Source of the DNA: Flavobacteriaceae bacterium
GTDB taxonomy: Bacteria > Bacteroidota > Bacteroidia > Flavobacteriales > Flavobacteriaceae
NCBI GenBank assembly: GCA_026988355.1
Contig: JALSLK010000121.1
Location: 1-55,722, forward strand
Direction: 5' to 3'
Length of the DNA: 55,722 nucleotides
Under the pieces are notes generated by a model, which saw only the letters and a list, made by a program, of their open reading frames with translations, did no database searches and was not told the DNA's origin. Numbering within the stretch: the stretch's first letter is position 1; every line of letters starts with the position of its first letter. The position numbers and the translations under genes were made by a program. Positions 43,869 to 51,396 of this stretch are shown one piece after another.

Positions 43869-46800
43869 ATGAGAAATGCAGCAAGAAAAATAAGACGAAA
43901 AAAATCGAAATCTAAAAAATCTCGATCAGGATCTTTTGTGACTGCAAAAACCATAGTAAAGAAAAAACAAATACAACCAACAAAGAAAAACAAAGGGTTG
44001 TTTATTGCAAAAAAAGAGAAACCAAAAAAGAAAGAAAAAGTAAAAAAACCAGTAACACAAGAGCAGTTTTATGGCGAATTTAAGGTCATAAAAACACCAT
44101 CGAAACCAAGTGAAGATAAAGCGTTTCAACAAACATTAAAACATATAGAGAATACCAAAAACATCCAAAAAGTACATCCAAAACCAAGCGATAAACTTAC
44201 CGAAGTAAAAGAAGCATCCATACTACCAAAAGCCGAACAAGATAAAAAAAATGCACAAGAAATACATCTTAGTCGTATGGAAGATACCTCTAAAAAAGTC
44301 AAACAGAAAAAATTTACACCACAAACCTTCAAAAATTTATTAAAGGACAGTTTAAAAGAACTAAAAGAAAGTCTTCCAACAGATAAAGATGGAGTAAAGA
44401 AATTTAAAGACGAAGCGCCACTAAACGATATAAAGAAAAATGTAAGCAAAAATGTATCTACCGAAAAAGATAATATAGCAAAACCACTTGCAAAAGATGC
44501 AAAAGGAGAACAGCTACCAAAAAGTAATGTAGCAACAGAAACAGCAAAACCACTAACAAAAGAAAAAACAGGAAAACAACCAAAACCAATAAATCAAAAA
44601 GCATCCGTACCAAAAGCAAAACACAAAACGGAAATATCTATGGAAAAAGAAAGCCAATCTATAAATAATTATATGGAAGAAAATGCGGTAACAGATGCAC
44701 AATTGGCAAAATCAAACGAACCAAAATTTCTAGAAGCATTAGACTCCAAAACCGAAGCACAAACAGAAGCAAAAAAAGCACCTAAAACATATAGAAATAT
44801 AGAAAATAAGACTTTAGTAGCAGCGAGAAATAAAGCAGGAATACACGGAAATAAAGAATTGCACGGAATGTTTGCAGCAAAATTAGGAAGTTTTGGAAGC
44901 GTAGAAAAAAAGCAAGGAACAACAGAGAAAAAAGATATAAGCGAACAACAAAGAGTAAATCTTCTTTTTGAAAAAAAATATAACACAACAAAAAAAGAAG
45001 TTGTAGAAAAATTAGATAAAATAACAACCAAAGTAGATGAGTTTTTTAAAGATGGAAAAGAAGTAGATAAAGCAAAAAAATTATTTGAATATAGAGTAGA
45101 AAAAAAATTAGACGACGTATATGGATACACAGGAGGATTTAGAGAATACATAGGAATATCAGACTTTAGCAAAGAAGTAGCAGAAGTATTTGAAACAGAA
45201 AAAGCAATATTTATTAAAATATTAGACAAAATATTTGATAAAATTGCAGTAATAATATCCGATGGATTAAATGCAGCAATGACCATTATAGAAAATGGGA
45301 AAAAAGAAAACAAAAAACTGTATGATGGATTAAGTAAAAAAGAAAAAGAATTAGCAAAAGATGCCTTCGAAGATTTTACAGACAGATATACCGATTTAGA
45401 AGATACCGTAGCATCCAAAGAAGAACAATTAGCATCTAATTTAGCAGAAAAATACAAAGAAAATGTAGATAGTTTACAAGAAAGTTTCGATGCAATAAAA
45501 GAAAAAGTAAGTGCAACATGGATAGCATCTGCTTTTAATTTTATAAATGGCGTAATAGAAACCATAAAAAAATTACGCCAATTAGTATCCGACCTATTAG
45601 TCGAAATAAAAGCCTTTTTGCCAATAATAATGGACGATCCAATAGGATTTGCAGCCAATTTGTTTAAAGGAATAGGACAAGGAATAGATGCATTTAAAGC
45701 AAACATACAACAACACCTTTTTGGAGGATTTATACAATGGCTAACAGGTGCAATGGGACCAATGGGAATAACCATACCAAAAGATATATTTAGCCTAAAA
45801 GGGATCTTTAATCTCGTAATGCAAGTACTAGGACTATCTTGGGATTACATGCGTAAAAAAGCAGTAAAATTACTAGGAGAACCCGTAGTAAAAGCAATGG
45901 AGTTTGGACTAGAAATGTTCAAAATAATAAAAGATAAAGGCATAGACGGAATATGGGAATACATAAAAGATAAATTTGCCGATTTAAAAGAAACCGTAAT
46001 CGAAGCAATAAAAGAAATGCTAATTACACAAGTCTTAGAAGCAGGAATAAAATGGATGATAGGCCTATTAATACCAGGAGCAGGATTTATAAAAGCCATC
46101 ATGGCAATAAAAGATATTATCGTATTCTTTGTAGAATCGGCATTAATGTTAATACCAGCATTAATAGAATCTATTAGAGCAATGGCATCAGGAAGTGTAG
46201 CAGGAGTTGCTAAAGCAATAGAAAAAGGATTGGGATTATTAGTGCCATTAGTAATAAACCTATTTGCAAAATTAATCGGATTAGGAGGATTAGCCAAAAA
46301 AGTACAAAAAATAATAAAACGTATACGTAAACGAATAGATAAAGCAATAAACAAACTAATTAAAAAAGCTAGAAAAGCATTTAAAGGATTGGTTAAAAAA
46401 GGAAAGGCTAAGGTTAAAGGAGCAATTTCTAAATTAATAGGATGGTTAAAATTCAAAAAGACGTTTAAATCAAAAGATGGAGGAAGTCACAAACTGTTTA
46501 TAAAGAAAAAAGGAAAGAAAAAAGTTTTTTATGTAGCAAGCGACCCTACACCTGTTGAGAAATTTTTAATTAAAAAAGAGAAGAAGGAAAAAGATACAAA
46601 AATTAAACTTAATATTAGCGAAGCTCTAAATTATCATAAAAAAGATATTTATAGAGATAAAAAAGATATTATTAAAAAAGAAGATATTTATAGAAATGCA
46701 GATGCATCAACAAAAAGAAAAAAAAGATACGAATATGATAAGGCAACAAAAAAATTGAGAAAAACAATGCAAATTTTTGCAAATATGTTATCAGAGCTTC

Positions 46801-47588
46801 ATTTTGGAAATGAAAATGATGTTACTATAAGAACAAAAATAACACACAAGGAAATTGATGGTAGAGCAAAAAATGTAAAAGCATGGCCTTTAACCTATTT
46901 ACCAGGAAAACATATAGGATCTAAACCAAAAGATAAACCTAAAGGATGGGAAGATTATGCACAAGACGCAACTGATCAATGGGTAAGAGGACATTTGTTA
47001 AGTGAACAATTACATGGACCAGGAGTAAAATGGAATTTAACTCCAATTAGTCAATCGGTTAATTCACAAATGGAAGGTATAGAGCGAGTAATGAAAGTGA
47101 AAATAAAAGAGCAAGGTAAATATTATTATTATATTACAGACGTAACTTACGATAATGGTAGAACAGGAAAAGATAAAGATATTCCAACAAGAATAACAAT
47201 ATCTTCTGGAGAATTAAAAAGAAAAGAAGGAACAACAGATAAATTTACACCAAAAGAAAAAAGTCCAGCAATACCAATTAGTGTTGGATTACCAAATTTA
47301 GGAGGTCCACCAAATCTAAATGTTGTGGGAAGAACAACTTTAATACGTAAAGGAATTACTTCAAGATTAGCGATAGATATTGTACGATGCAGAGATAATT
47401 ATATAGAAACTCATGGAGGGTTCACAGATTTGACAGATTTAATGAATAAGATGAATGATTATTATGGAGAAAAATTAACATCTAAAAAAGATAAAAACAC
47501 AGAAAGAGCATTAAAAAAAATAACTTCTAATCAAGAAAATGACTTAAGAAAGTTAATAGTAATCGATAGAAAAATTAGTATTAAATAA
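43869..47588 (+). CDS. eCIS nuclease toxin: conserved eCIS module with NUC and HhH C-terminus
   Basis: A 1239-residue candidate cargo protein. Residues 1-60 are extremely Lys/Arg-rich, and to about 330 the chain is low-complexity. Residues about 590-860 match the hydrophobic module shared by large eCIS-associated DUF4157 proteins (L-F-G-G-F-I-Q-W-L-T-G, G-I-F-N-L-V-M-Q-V-L-G-L, G-L-G-G-L-A-K-K-V-Q). The usual DUF4157 metallopeptidase start is missing. The C-terminus carries a non-specific endonuclease motif W-V-R-G-H-L-L (Arg1040-Gly-His1042), then N-L-T-P-I-S-Q-S-V-N, and a helix-hairpin-helix-like segment (about 1160-1195). A nuclease effector is known from the Pseudoalteromonas MAC particle. 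The probable immunity gene follows 6 bases on. Confidence 0.8.
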   Translation: MRNAARKIRRKKSKSKKSRSGSFVTAKTIVKKKQIQPTKKNKGLFIAKKEKPKKKEKVKKPVTQEQFYGEFKVIKTPSKPSEDKAFQQTLKHIENTKNIQKVHPKPSDKLTEVKEASILPKAEQDKKNAQEIHLSRMEDTSKKVKQKKFTPQTFKNLLKDSLKELKESLPTDKDGVKKFKDEAPLNDIKKNVSKNVSTEKDNIAKPLAKDAKGEQLPKSNVATETAKPLTKEKTGKQPKPINQKASVPKAKHKTEISMEKESQSINNYMEENAVTDAQLAKSNEPKFLEALDSKTEAQTEAKKAPKTYRNIENKTLVAARNKAGIHGNKELHGMFAAKLGSFGSVEKKQGTTEKKDISEQQRVNLLFEKKYNTTKKEVVEKLDKITTKVDEFFKDGKEVDKAKKLFEYRVEKKLDDVYGYTGGFREYIGISDFSKEVAEVFETEKAIFIKILDKIFDKIAVIISDGLNAAMTIIENGKKENKKLYDGLSKKEKELAKDAFEDFTDRYTDLEDTVASKEEQLASNLAEKYKENVDSLQESFDAIKEKVSATWIASAFNFINGVIETIKKLRQLVSDLLVEIKAFLPIIMDDPIGFAANLFKGIGQGIDAFKANIQQHLFGGFIQWLTGAMGPMGITIPKDIFSLKGIFNLVMQVLGLSWDYMRKKAVKLLGEPVVKAMEFGLEMFKIIKDKGIDGIWEYIKDKFADLKETVIEAIKEMLITQVLEAGIKWMIGLLIPGAGFIKAIMAIKDIIVFFVESALMLIPALIESIRAMASGSVAGVAKAIEKGLGLLVPLVINLFAKLIGLGGLAKKVQKIIKRIRKRIDKAINKLIKKARKAFKGLVKKGKAKVKGAISKLIGWLKFKKTFKSKDGGSHKLFIKKKGKKKVFYVASDPTPVEKFLIKKEKKEKDTKIKLNISEALNYHKKDIYRDKKDIIKKEDIYRNADASTKRKKRYEYDKATKKLRKTMQIFANMLSELHFGNENDVTIRTKITHKEIDGRAKNVKAWPLTYLPGKHIGSKPKDKPKGWEDYAQDATDQWVRGHLLSEQLHGPGVKWNLTPISQSVNSQMEGIERVMKVKIKEQGKYYYYITDVTYDNGRTGKDKDIPTRITISSGELKRKEGTTDKFTPKEKSPAIPISVGLPNLGGPPNLNVVGRTTLIRKGITSRLAIDIVRCRDNYIETHGGFTDLTDLMNKMNDYYGEKLTSKKDKNTERALKKITSNQENDLRKLIVIDRKISIK

Positions 47589-47594
47589 AAGTAT

Positions 47595-48221
47595 ATGCAA
47601 AAAACAATTAATAGTATTGACAAATTATTAGAAAGTATTAATAGTTCTTCTCTAATTACAGTAGAAAAACTGAGTTTTGGAAATAAGCCAACAAATAAAG
47701 AACTGATAGAGTTTGTTTTAAAAAATTTCAATTTAAAATTATCAGAAATAGCTTCAACAATTTACAATAATATATCTTCATTAAAATTAAAGTGGAAGTG
47801 TAATTTGTTAGAAAATGATTTTATAAAAAAATATGATAATGATGATGAACAAATCTATGGGGAAATAAACATACAGCCAATAGAAGTAATGATACATTTT
47901 GATGAAAAACTTAAATCAGAACATTGGACAGGAAATTTTGAAAAAGAGGAATTAAAGGATTTAGAAAATTTTAGAAGTTTCGATATACATGATGAATTCA
48001 TAAGAATGGGTTTTTTTATTATAAATGGTGAATTATCAGAAGATTTATATTTTATTGAAAGTGGAAATACAGGTTTTAGTAAAGCACCATTTTCTTTTGA
48101 AGAGTACTTCCAGATGCTAATTAAGTACAAGGGTTTTTTAGGGTGGCAATACAATATTTTGTATAAAGACACAGATGATTTTGAAAGAATGGAACATTAT
48201 ATTTCACAAATTTTTAAATAG
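47595..48221 (+). CDS. Probable SUKH (SMI1/KNR4-like) immunity protein
   Basis: A 208-residue acidic cytosolic protein starting 6 bases after the toxin. Its pattern fits Bacteroidota SUKH/SMI1-KNR4-like proteins: Y-G-E-I-N-I-Q-P-I-E near the middle, F-R-S-F-D-I-H-D-E-F-I-R-M-G-F-F, D-L-Y-F-I-E-S-G and F-S-F-E-E-Y-F-Q-M-L-I-K-Y-K-G-F-L-G-W-Q. This superfamily is dominated by immunity proteins against polymorphic nuclease toxins, so position and fold agree. The protein would bind and block the C-terminal nuclease of 43869-47588. Family recognition is by motif only; a regulator or chaperone is the alternative. Confidence 0.65.
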   Translation: MQKTINSIDKLLESINSSSLITVEKLSFGNKPTNKELIEFVLKNFNLKLSEIASTIYNNISSLKLKWKCNLLENDFIKKYDNDDEQIYGEINIQPIEVMIHFDEKLKSEHWTGNFEKEELKDLENFRSFDIHDEFIRMGFFIINGELSEDLYFIESGNTGFSKAPFSFEEYFQMLIKYKGFLGWQYNILYKDTDDFERMEHYISQIFK

Positions 48222-48226
48222 TAGAC

Positions 48227-49054
48227 ATGAAAACAATAAGATACAAATCCAGGGGAGAATCCGTACACATACTAGAACAACTACTAGTAAATTTAGGATA
48301 TAAAGTATATGTATCTAATTATTTTGGAAAGGATACACACAGAGCAATACTCGATTTTCAAGCAAAAAACAGTTTAGTAATAGATGGCATAGTAGGTATG
48401 AAAACATGGTCAAAAATAATAGCAAAAGACCAACAACTAACTGCATTTAATGACAAACTATTATCCGAAAAAGACTTAAAAGAATTTGCTACAAAATACC
48501 AATTAGAACTAGCCGTAGTAAAAGCAGTAAACGAAGTAGAAAGTAGCGGAAAAGGATTTTTAGTCTATGGAAGACCAAAAATACTATTCGAAGGACATGT
48601 ATTTTGGAGGCAATTAGAAAAAAAAGGAATAAATCCAAATGAATATAAAACCAATTTTAACAAAGATGTACTCTATAAAAAATGGACAAAAATACACTAC
48701 AAAGGAGGAACAGGAGAATACGATAGATTAGAAAAAGCAGCAGGAATGTCCGATAAAAAAGAATTCCATCAAGCAGCTTATGAAGCAGCATCTTGGGGAT
48801 CATTCCAAATAATGGGATACCATTACAAAACATTAGGATACCTATCCATAGACCATTTTGTATCTAAAATGTACGAACATGAAAAAAAACATCTAGAAGC
48901 ATTCGGAAAGTTTTTAGAAAAAAATAATTTAATAGACAAACTCAAAAAAAAGCAATGGGAAATCTTTGCAAGAGCATATAATGGCGCAGGATACGCAGCA
49001 AACAAATACGATATAAAATTAGAAAAAGCCTACCAAAAATATAGAAGATTATAA
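48227..49054 (+). CDS. Peptidoglycan-binding N-acetylmuramidase (DUF3380-type)
   Basis: A 275-residue protein without a signal peptide. Residues about 5-66 are a PG_binding_1 domain (L-E-Q-L-L-V-N-L-G-Y, F-Q-A-K-N-S-L-V-I-D-G-I-V-G-M-K-T-W). Residues about 85-270 are an N-acetylmuramidase domain with catalytic Glu105 in N-E-V-E-S-S-G-K-G-F, then P-K-I-L-F-E-G-H-V-F-W, Y-E-A-A-S-W-G-S-F-Q-I-M-G and Y-N-G-A-G-Y. It would cleave the glycan of peptidoglycan. Within an eCIS operon it could help the particle leave the cell, pass a target wall, or be cargo. Lack of a signal fits cytosolic assembly. Confidence 0.88.
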   Translation: MKTIRYKSRGESVHILEQLLVNLGYKVYVSNYFGKDTHRAILDFQAKNSLVIDGIVGMKTWSKIIAKDQQLTAFNDKLLSEKDLKEFATKYQLELAVVKAVNEVESSGKGFLVYGRPKILFEGHVFWRQLEKKGINPNEYKTNFNKDVLYKKWTKIHYKGGTGEYDRLEKAAGMSDKKEFHQAAYEAASWGSFQIMGYHYKTLGYLSIDHFVSKMYEHEKKHLEAFGKFLEKNNLIDKLKKKQWEIFARAYNGAGYAANKYDIKLEKAYQKYRRL

Positions 49055-49056
49055 AA

Positions 49057-50358
49057 ATGAATAAAGCGTTAGTAAATTATATAAAGCAAATAGTAGCATA
49101 CCGACTTTCTGTTGAACTAAGCGAAGAGGAAATAGAATTTCCATTGTATGATTTTTCGAAAGATAAAAGTGCCTTTGCAAAATTTACAGAAAAAAATAAT
49201 TTAGCATTACCAGAAATAATCACATTATTAATCACATTATTGCCACATGTAGCACCAGGATATTTAACCAATGTATTATCCGAATATTTACCAAATGGAG
49301 GAGATATATTAGAATTTGGAGGTGTAAAAGGAAAAAATTATCGAGGAATACTACCAACAGGCGAAACCGTATTATACATTATATGTGGAACCGATATCGA
49401 AAAAAGAATACTCGTTTCTAAAATATTTGAAGAAGAACACCTATTCCATCAAAAAAGTATTCTAACATTAGAAAAAGTAGAAAAAGGAGAACCAAAACTT
49501 AACGGAAAATTACTACTAGATCAAGAAATACTAGATTTGTTTATCTACGAACAAATATCCAAACCAAAAACAGGAACCGATTTTCCAGCAGAATTAATAC
49601 AAACCAAATTAGAATGGAACGATTTGGTGCTCAACAAAAAAACAGAAAGTGAAGTAAATGATATTTTGGTATGGTTAAAATACAACGAAGAAATACTAGA
49701 CAAATGGGAACTAAAAAATAAAGTAAAACCAGGATATAAAGCATTATTTCATGGACCACCAGGAACAGGAAAAACACTAACAGCAAACCTATTAGGAAAA
49801 AAAACAAACAAAGACGTATATAAAATAGATTTGTCTTTAATGGTATCAAAATACATAGGAGAAACCGAAAAAAACCTATCCAAACTATTCGATAAAGCAA
49901 AAAATAAAGATTGGATATTATTTTTTGATGAAGCAGATTCTATATTAGGAATCCGAACAGGAGTAAGAGATTCGCATGATAAATATGCAAATCAAGAAGT
50001 ATCCTACCTATTACAACGTATCGAAAATCATCCAGGATTAATGGTATTTGCAACCAACTATAAAAGTAATATAGATAAAGCATTTACAAGACGGTTTAAT
50101 TCCTTTGTCGCATTCGAAAATCCAAATAAAGAAGAACGATTATTACTTTGGAAAAAATACATACCAACCAAATTAATAACCAAAGAATTAGATATAGAAA
50201 CAATTGCAAAAAAATACGAAGTAACAGGAGCAAATATTTTAAATATCGTACAATATGCATGTCTAAAAACCATAGAAAAAGGAAATAAAACCTTAAAAGA
50301 AGAAATATTAGTAAATGCAATAAAAAGAGAATACCTAAAAGAAGGAAGAATGATATAG
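49057..50358 (+). CDS. AAA+ ATPase of the eCIS (Pvc15-like)
   Basis: A 433-residue protein. An N-terminal region (about 1-200) of unknown fold precedes a AAA+ domain: Walker A G-P-P-G-T-G-K-T (233-240), Walker B F-F-D-E-A-D (289-294), a sensor-1 region with F-A-T-N-Y, arginine finger-like R-R-F-N, and a C-terminal lid. In AFP/PVC systems the Pvc15 ATPase is needed for particle assembly or cargo loading; its exact action is not fully settled. The gene starts 2 bases after the muramidase. Confidence 0.92.
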   Translation: MNKALVNYIKQIVAYRLSVELSEEEIEFPLYDFSKDKSAFAKFTEKNNLALPEIITLLITLLPHVAPGYLTNVLSEYLPNGGDILEFGGVKGKNYRGILPTGETVLYIICGTDIEKRILVSKIFEEEHLFHQKSILTLEKVEKGEPKLNGKLLLDQEILDLFIYEQISKPKTGTDFPAELIQTKLEWNDLVLNKKTESEVNDILVWLKYNEEILDKWELKNKVKPGYKALFHGPPGTGKTLTANLLGKKTNKDVYKIDLSLMVSKYIGETEKNLSKLFDKAKNKDWILFFDEADSILGIRTGVRDSHDKYANQEVSYLLQRIENHPGLMVFATNYKSNIDKAFTRRFNSFVAFENPNKEERLLLWKKYIPTKLITKELDIETIAKKYEVTGANILNIVQYACLKTIEKGNKTLKEEILVNAIKREYLKEGRMI

Positions 50359-50382
50359 AATAATAATTGCTAAATAAAAAAT

Positions 50383-51321
50383 ATGCCATCCTTTAGAAAA
50401 CCAAAATTTAGTTACAATTTTAACTTAAACGAAGAAATACAAAATCTATTAAAACAAAAAGTTAAGAGAGAAATACCAAAAAAAAATGATACACACCTAT
50501 TAATCGCAACATGGAATATTGCAAATTTAGGACTACAAAAAAGATGGGAAAATCACTACCAAATAATAGCAGAAATAATATCGTGGTTCGATATCATAGC
50601 AGTACAAGAAGTAAATAATAATTTATTAGGTTTAAAAGCCATAGAATCCGAATTACCATCGCATTACAGTTTAATATTTTCGGACAAATCAGGAAATCAA
50701 GAGCGATTTGCATTTATTTACGACAATAGAAACGTAAAGCTATTAGAACTAATAGGAGAAATAGCAATACCACCAAAAGAGTTTAAACATATAAAAATAA
50801 AGGGATTAAACACAAAATTTAATGGGTTTGATAGAAGTCCATATTTATGTTCATTTCAATGGAATAATTTTACCTTATTACTAATAAGTGTACATTCTTA
50901 TTATGGAGGAAAAAAGAAATCAGATTTAGAACGAAGAGCGTTAGAAACTTATGCAATAGCAAGATATGCCTATTTAAAAAGAAAATCAAAACACGCCTTT
51001 TCAAAAAATATCATCACACTAGGAGATTTTAATTTACCAAAAATAAAAAAAGGAGATATAATCTATAAAGCACTACTATCAAAAGGATTACAATTACCAA
51101 CACATTCCACAAAAATTTATTCGAATATAACAAACGACAAACAATACGATCAAATCGCATTTTTACCAGCCATAAAATCTAAAGTAGTAAATAATGGTGT
51201 ATTTGATTTTGACAATGTTCTATTTTCAGATTTATGGAAAAAAGACTCAAAAAACTTTAGAGCATATTTGAGATATTATGTATCCGACCATAGACCATTA
51301 TGGATGCAATTAAAATTGTAA
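50383..51321 (+). CDS. Endonuclease/exonuclease/phosphatase (EEP) family protein, candidate effector
   Basis: A 312-residue DNase-I-like protein. Conserved residues are in place: W-N-I-A-N (about 44-48), Glu76 in V-Q-E-V-N-N, an S-V-H-S region, Asp215 and Asn217 in G-D-F-N, and the catalytic pair Asp302-His303 in S-D-H-R-P. A basic stretch of about 38 residues precedes the domain and there is no signal peptide. It is the last gene of the eCIS cluster, 24 bases after the ATPase. It could be a second nuclease effector delivered by the particle. No immunity gene follows it. A housekeeping phosphodiesterase that happens to be adjacent is the alternative. Confidence 0.78.
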   Translation: MPSFRKPKFSYNFNLNEEIQNLLKQKVKREIPKKNDTHLLIATWNIANLGLQKRWENHYQIIAEIISWFDIIAVQEVNNNLLGLKAIESELPSHYSLIFSDKSGNQERFAFIYDNRNVKLLELIGEIAIPPKEFKHIKIKGLNTKFNGFDRSPYLCSFQWNNFTLLLISVHSYYGGKKKSDLERRALETYAIARYAYLKRKSKHAFSKNIITLGDFNLPKIKKGDIIYKALLSKGLQLPTHSTKIYSNITNDKQYDQIAFLPAIKSKVVNNGVFDFDNVLFSDLWKKDSKNFRAYLRYYVSDHRPLWMQLKL

Positions 51322-51396
51322 TTAAAAATACTACAAAAGAAAAAAATAATAAAACCCTAAGAAAAAGTTTAAGTTGAACTCAGGTTAGTAGATAGC

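Larger units (their letters stand above)
24812..51321 (+). other. Extracellular contractile injection system (eCIS) locus
   Basis: Eighteen co-directional genes with gaps mostly under 70 bases and several overlaps form one apparent operon. The order (cap, sheath, tubes, LysM hub, spike, PAAR, gp25, J-like wedge, Pvc12-like wedge, tape-measure family, toxin, AAA+ ATPase) is that of AFP/PVC/AlgoCIS-type particles. Capsid, portal and terminase genes and the T6SS TssJLM complex are all absent. The presence of the Pvc15-like ATPase and Pvc16-like cap supports a free (extracellular) particle, but release versus membrane anchoring cannot be settled from sequence. Confidence 0.9.

Noticed and set aside
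44669..45775. Long minus-strand open frame opposite the toxin gene
   Set aside because: It is the complement of a Lys/Glu-rich, A-rich coding region, which produces long Ser/Phe/Ile-rich antisense frames. It has no domain and no own start context.
24812..51321. Prophage
   Set aside because: Tail-like genes are present but capsid, portal, terminase, integrase and lysis-timing genes are absent. Pvc15-like ATPase, Pvc16-like cap and DUF5908 fit an eCIS instead.
24812..51321. Type VI secretion system
   Set aside because: No TssJ, TssL or TssM membrane complex and no ClpV are present. The gp25, PAAR and VgrG parts are shared with eCIS.
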